Shown here in pieces: positions 14,093-15,288 of a stretch of DNA of 15,288 bases (within the stretch, counting starts at the first letter, position 1; the number at the start of each line of letters is the position of its first letter). The stretch is from an uncultured bacterium. Lineage in GTDB: Bacteria > Patescibacteriota > Minisyncoccia > Phycocordibacterales > UBA9973. The stretch is taken from assembly GCA_903821415.1 (NCBI GenBank), contig CAIJLF010000152.1, positions 1 through 15,288 of the forward strand, in the 5' to 3' direction. The notes under the pieces are model-generated. The model had not been told where the DNA came from and ran no database searches. It saw only the letters and a list, made by a program, of their open reading frames with translations. Both the position numbers and the translations under genes were made by a program.

Positions 14093-14614
14093 ATGAAAAA
14101 TAAGCTTAAATACATAATCGCCTTTTTGACTGTCTTTACCTTTAGGCTTATGCCATTTAGGGCTCCAAATGTCGAGCCAATAATGGCATTTATAATGCCT
14201 TTTGGAAAAGTATATGGTGGCTTGATGGCTTTTATCTTTGGATTTTTAAGTATTGCTTTGTTTGACTCTGTGACTTCAGGCTTCGGTATCTGGACACTAA
14301 TAACAGCTTTAGCTTATGGTCTACTAGGACTAGGAGCAAGCTATTATTTCAAGAAGAGAAGTGGCTGGAAAAGTTATGCAAGCTATGCATTTATAGCGAC
14401 TATCTTCTACGATGTAGTAACAGGATTAACTATAGGTCCGCTATTCTTTCATCAGTCATTTATGGTGTCTTTGATAGGGCAAATTCCTTTCACTGTACTT
14501 CATTTGCTAGGTAACGTATCTTTTGCTATAGTTCTATCACCAGTTATCGAAATATGGGCAAAGAAAGAATTTGCTGCTTCTCTCTTGAAAGAGAAAGTAT
14601 TAGTTGTAAGTTAA
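14093..14614 (+). CDS. ECF-transporter S-component-like membrane protein, probable cobalamin uptake
   Basis: Small integral membrane protein of 173 residues with about five or six hydrophobic segments, the size and pattern of an energy-coupling-factor (ECF) substrate-binding subunit. Visible features are FRLMPFRAPNVEPIMAFIMP (17-36), a glycine-rich second segment, FDSVTSGFGIWTLITA (57-72), and a repeat-like FYDVVTGLTIGPLFFH (105-120). It starts 9 nt after the nrdJ stop with no promoter or terminator between, so it is cotranscribed with a B12-dependent enzyme, and a cobalamin riboswitch follows 24 nt after its stop. Taken together, cobalamin or a precursor is the likely substrate. The ECF ATPases and T subunit are not in the window and would be shared components elsewhere. 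Assignment to ECF S components rests on overall pattern, not on a decisive motif; another small transporter family is possible. Confidence 0.62.
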   Translation: MKNKLKYIIAFLTVFTFRLMPFRAPNVEPIMAFIMPFGKVYGGLMAFIFGFLSIALFDSVTSGFGIWTLITALAYGLLGLGASYYFKKRSGWKSYASYAFIATIFYDVVTGLTIGPLFFHQSFMVSLIGQIPFTVLHLLGNVSFAIVLSPVIEIWAKKEFAASLLKEKVLVVS

Positions 14615-14637
14615 TTGTATATTAAAATTTTAAATCT

Positions 14638-14740
14638 AAGTATTTGGAAGTGAGGTGAGATTCCTCCACTGTGCCGCAACGGTAATACTCGAAAGAGGTA
14701 AGTCCGGTCTTAATACTTTGATGTTTCCCGAGCAGGAGAA
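14638..14740 (+). ncRNA. cobalamin riboswitch (compact, Cbl-II/AdoCbl-variant-like)
   Basis: B12-sensing leader of the DUF4430 gene. The conserved core is unmistakable: GAGGTGAGATTCCTC (14652-14666), CACTGTGCCGCAACGGTAA (14667-14685), then AAGTCCGG (14700-14707). P1 closes the core: AAGTATT (14638-14644) with AATACTT (14712-14718). After P1 comes a small hairpin TTCCC-GAGCA-GGAGAA (14725-14740, one bulged A) whose loop GAG, plus the flanking C, can pair with CTCG at 14688-14691, i.e. the L5-L13 kissing loop of cobalamin riboswitches. The large P7-P11 arm is absent, as in the class II (hydroxo-/methylcobalamin-preferring or variant) types. Where its transcript starts is unclear; read-through from the nrdJ operon is possible. 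Confidence 0.88.
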
Positions 14741-14762
14741 TATATTTATTTATATGTGGTTT

Positions 14763-14802
14763 AAAAGCCCCTCCGACTCAAATCGGAGGGCTTTTATTTT
14801 TT
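14763..14802 (+). terminator. riboswitch-controlled intrinsic terminator
   Basis: AAAAGCCCCTCCGA (14763-14776), loop CTCAAA, TCGGAGGGCTTTT (14783-14795): a 13-bp stem with one bulged C, then a T-run. It lies between the cobalamin aptamer and the DUF4430 start codon, so it is the likely expression platform. CCGACT in its left arm (14773-14778) can also pair, with one bulge, with AGTCCGG of the aptamer core (14701-14707): a possible antiterminator in the ligand-free state (inference). Confidence 0.85.
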
Positions 14803-14816
14803 AATTCCATAAACAT

Positions 14817-15288
14817 ATGAAAAAAAATCATACCAAAGTTATAATAATAGTTTCATTATCTATCCTACTTATTGTCAGTCTTTCCCCCCATTTTAATTCC
14901 TCTAAGAATTATCAAAAAATAGATTTGAAAATAAATCCTAATTCTATAATTTCAAATAAAGTAGAAACTAAAATTGAAGCAAAGGTGAATTCTCAAGCTA
15001 ATTATTTAGTAGAGAATAAGTCAAAAAATATAGAAGTTTCCTTAATGGTTTTAGATAAAACATACAGTATTGAAGTTCCAGAAAACTCTTCAGTTTTTGA
15101 TGCTATGAAGAAAATAGAAGAAGAAAGTACAAAAGATAATTCATTTAGTTTTAAATATAATGAACATTTAGGATTAGGTGCTTTTATAAATAGTATCGAT
15201 GGAATAGATGGAGAACCAGGCAAATATTGGATTTATTATATAAATAATAATAAAGCATCGATTGGGGTTTCAAAATATGTTTTAAAAA
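14817..15288 (+). CDS. signal-anchored DUF4430 (transcobalamin-like) protein, 3'-truncated
   Basis: Surface protein expected to bind cobalamin outside the membrane. 157 residues lie in the window; there is no stop before the right edge. Residues 1-25 (MKKNHTKVIIIVSLSILLIV..) are a signal peptide or N-terminal membrane anchor; there is no lipobox cysteine. A polar, variable spacer follows (about 26-80). The DUF4430 domain starts near 82: VSLMVLDKTYSIEVPENSSVFDAMKKIEEE, then FSFKYNEHLGLGAFINSIDG, then KYWIYYINNNKASIGVSKYVL. The last part, W-x-Y-Y-x-N...A..GVS.Y.L, is the family signature; DUF4430 resembles the C-terminal domain of transcobalamin and intrinsic factor. Perhaps 10-20 residues are missing unless another domain follows. 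It sits directly under the cobalamin riboswitch and terminator, so it should be repressed when B12 is plentiful. Confidence 0.86.
   Translation, partial: MKKNHTKVIIIVSLSILLIVSLSPHFNSSKNYQKIDLKINPNSIISNKVETKIEAKVNSQANYLVENKSKNIEVSLMVLDKTYSIEVPENSSVFDAMKKIEEESTKDNSFSFKYNEHLGLGAFINSIDGIDGEPGKYWIYYINNNKASIGVSKYVLK

Noticed and set aside
14093..14614. MreD or generic hypothetical membrane protein
   Set aside because: Size would fit MreD, but no mreB/mreC neighbours exist, and the nrdJ/riboswitch/DUF4430 context favours a vitamin S component; kept at moderate confidence.
15002..15223. Minus-strand ORF of 73 residues at the right edge
   Set aside because: Antisense to the DUF4430 coding frame, which carries the family signature and continues past the edge.
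1..15288. UGA recoding (as in Gracilibacteria/SR1-type CPR)
   Set aside because: All genes read through at full family length with the standard code and no in-frame TGA is needed; absence of TGA as a stop alone is not evidence.
1..15288. Mobile elements, attachment sites, CRISPR arrays, tRNA or rRNA genes
   Set aside because: No transposase or integrase, no direct-repeat arrays and no cloverleaf or rRNA-like segments were seen on reading both strands.

Overview
The window is AT-rich, densely coded bacterial DNA with 13 protein genes: 11 complete between their start and stop, one cut at the left edge and one cut at the right edge. There is no rRNA, tRNA, CRISPR array or mobile element that I can see. 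All 12 stop codons present are TAA. I see no convincing Shine-Dalgarno sequence in front of any gene. Several operon heads have a -10 box only 6-8 nt before the ATG, which implies leaderless mRNAs. The gene content (B12-dependent monomeric-type ribonucleotide reductase, DUF475 protein, DUF4430 anchored protein, GH130 proteins, few biosynthetic genes) fits a Candidate Phyla Radiation (Patescibacteria/Paceibacteria-like) genome. That placement is an inference; no marker gene is present to prove it.

Region 1 (1-6275, + strand) is a mannose-centred block: a 5'-truncated aldose-1-epimerase-like mutarotase, mannose-1-phosphate guanylyltransferase (manC), a DUF1361 membrane protein, a stand-alone cupin of the mannose-6-phosphate isomerase type, a GH130-family protein with a 105-residue lysine-rich tail, and a second GH130 protein made of two fused GH130 modules. 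GH130 phosphorylases release mannose-1-phosphate, the substrate of ManC, so the block could be a closed loop between GDP-mannose and a mannoside or mannan, possibly a mannogen-like reserve (hypothesis).

Region 2 (6282-11525): a half-size ABC exporter behind a promoter that overlaps a terminator hairpin. It converges, across a perfect 32-bp palindromic terminator, on a minus-strand pair (DUF475/TerC-like membrane protein, then a membrane-anchored metallophosphoesterase). The minus-strand pair is divergently transcribed from an MFS drug-efflux-type transporter, with both promoters packed into 45 bp.

Region 3 (11526-15288, + strand) is a cobalamin block: class II adenosylcobalamin-dependent ribonucleoside-triphosphate reductase (nrdJ), a small membrane protein resembling an ECF-transporter substrate-binding (S) component, a compact cobalamin riboswitch with an intrinsic terminator, and a signal-anchored DUF4430 (transcobalamin-like) protein running off the right edge. 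Together these read as a B12-dependent DNA-precursor enzyme with its own B12 capture and uptake system in a cell that probably cannot make B12.
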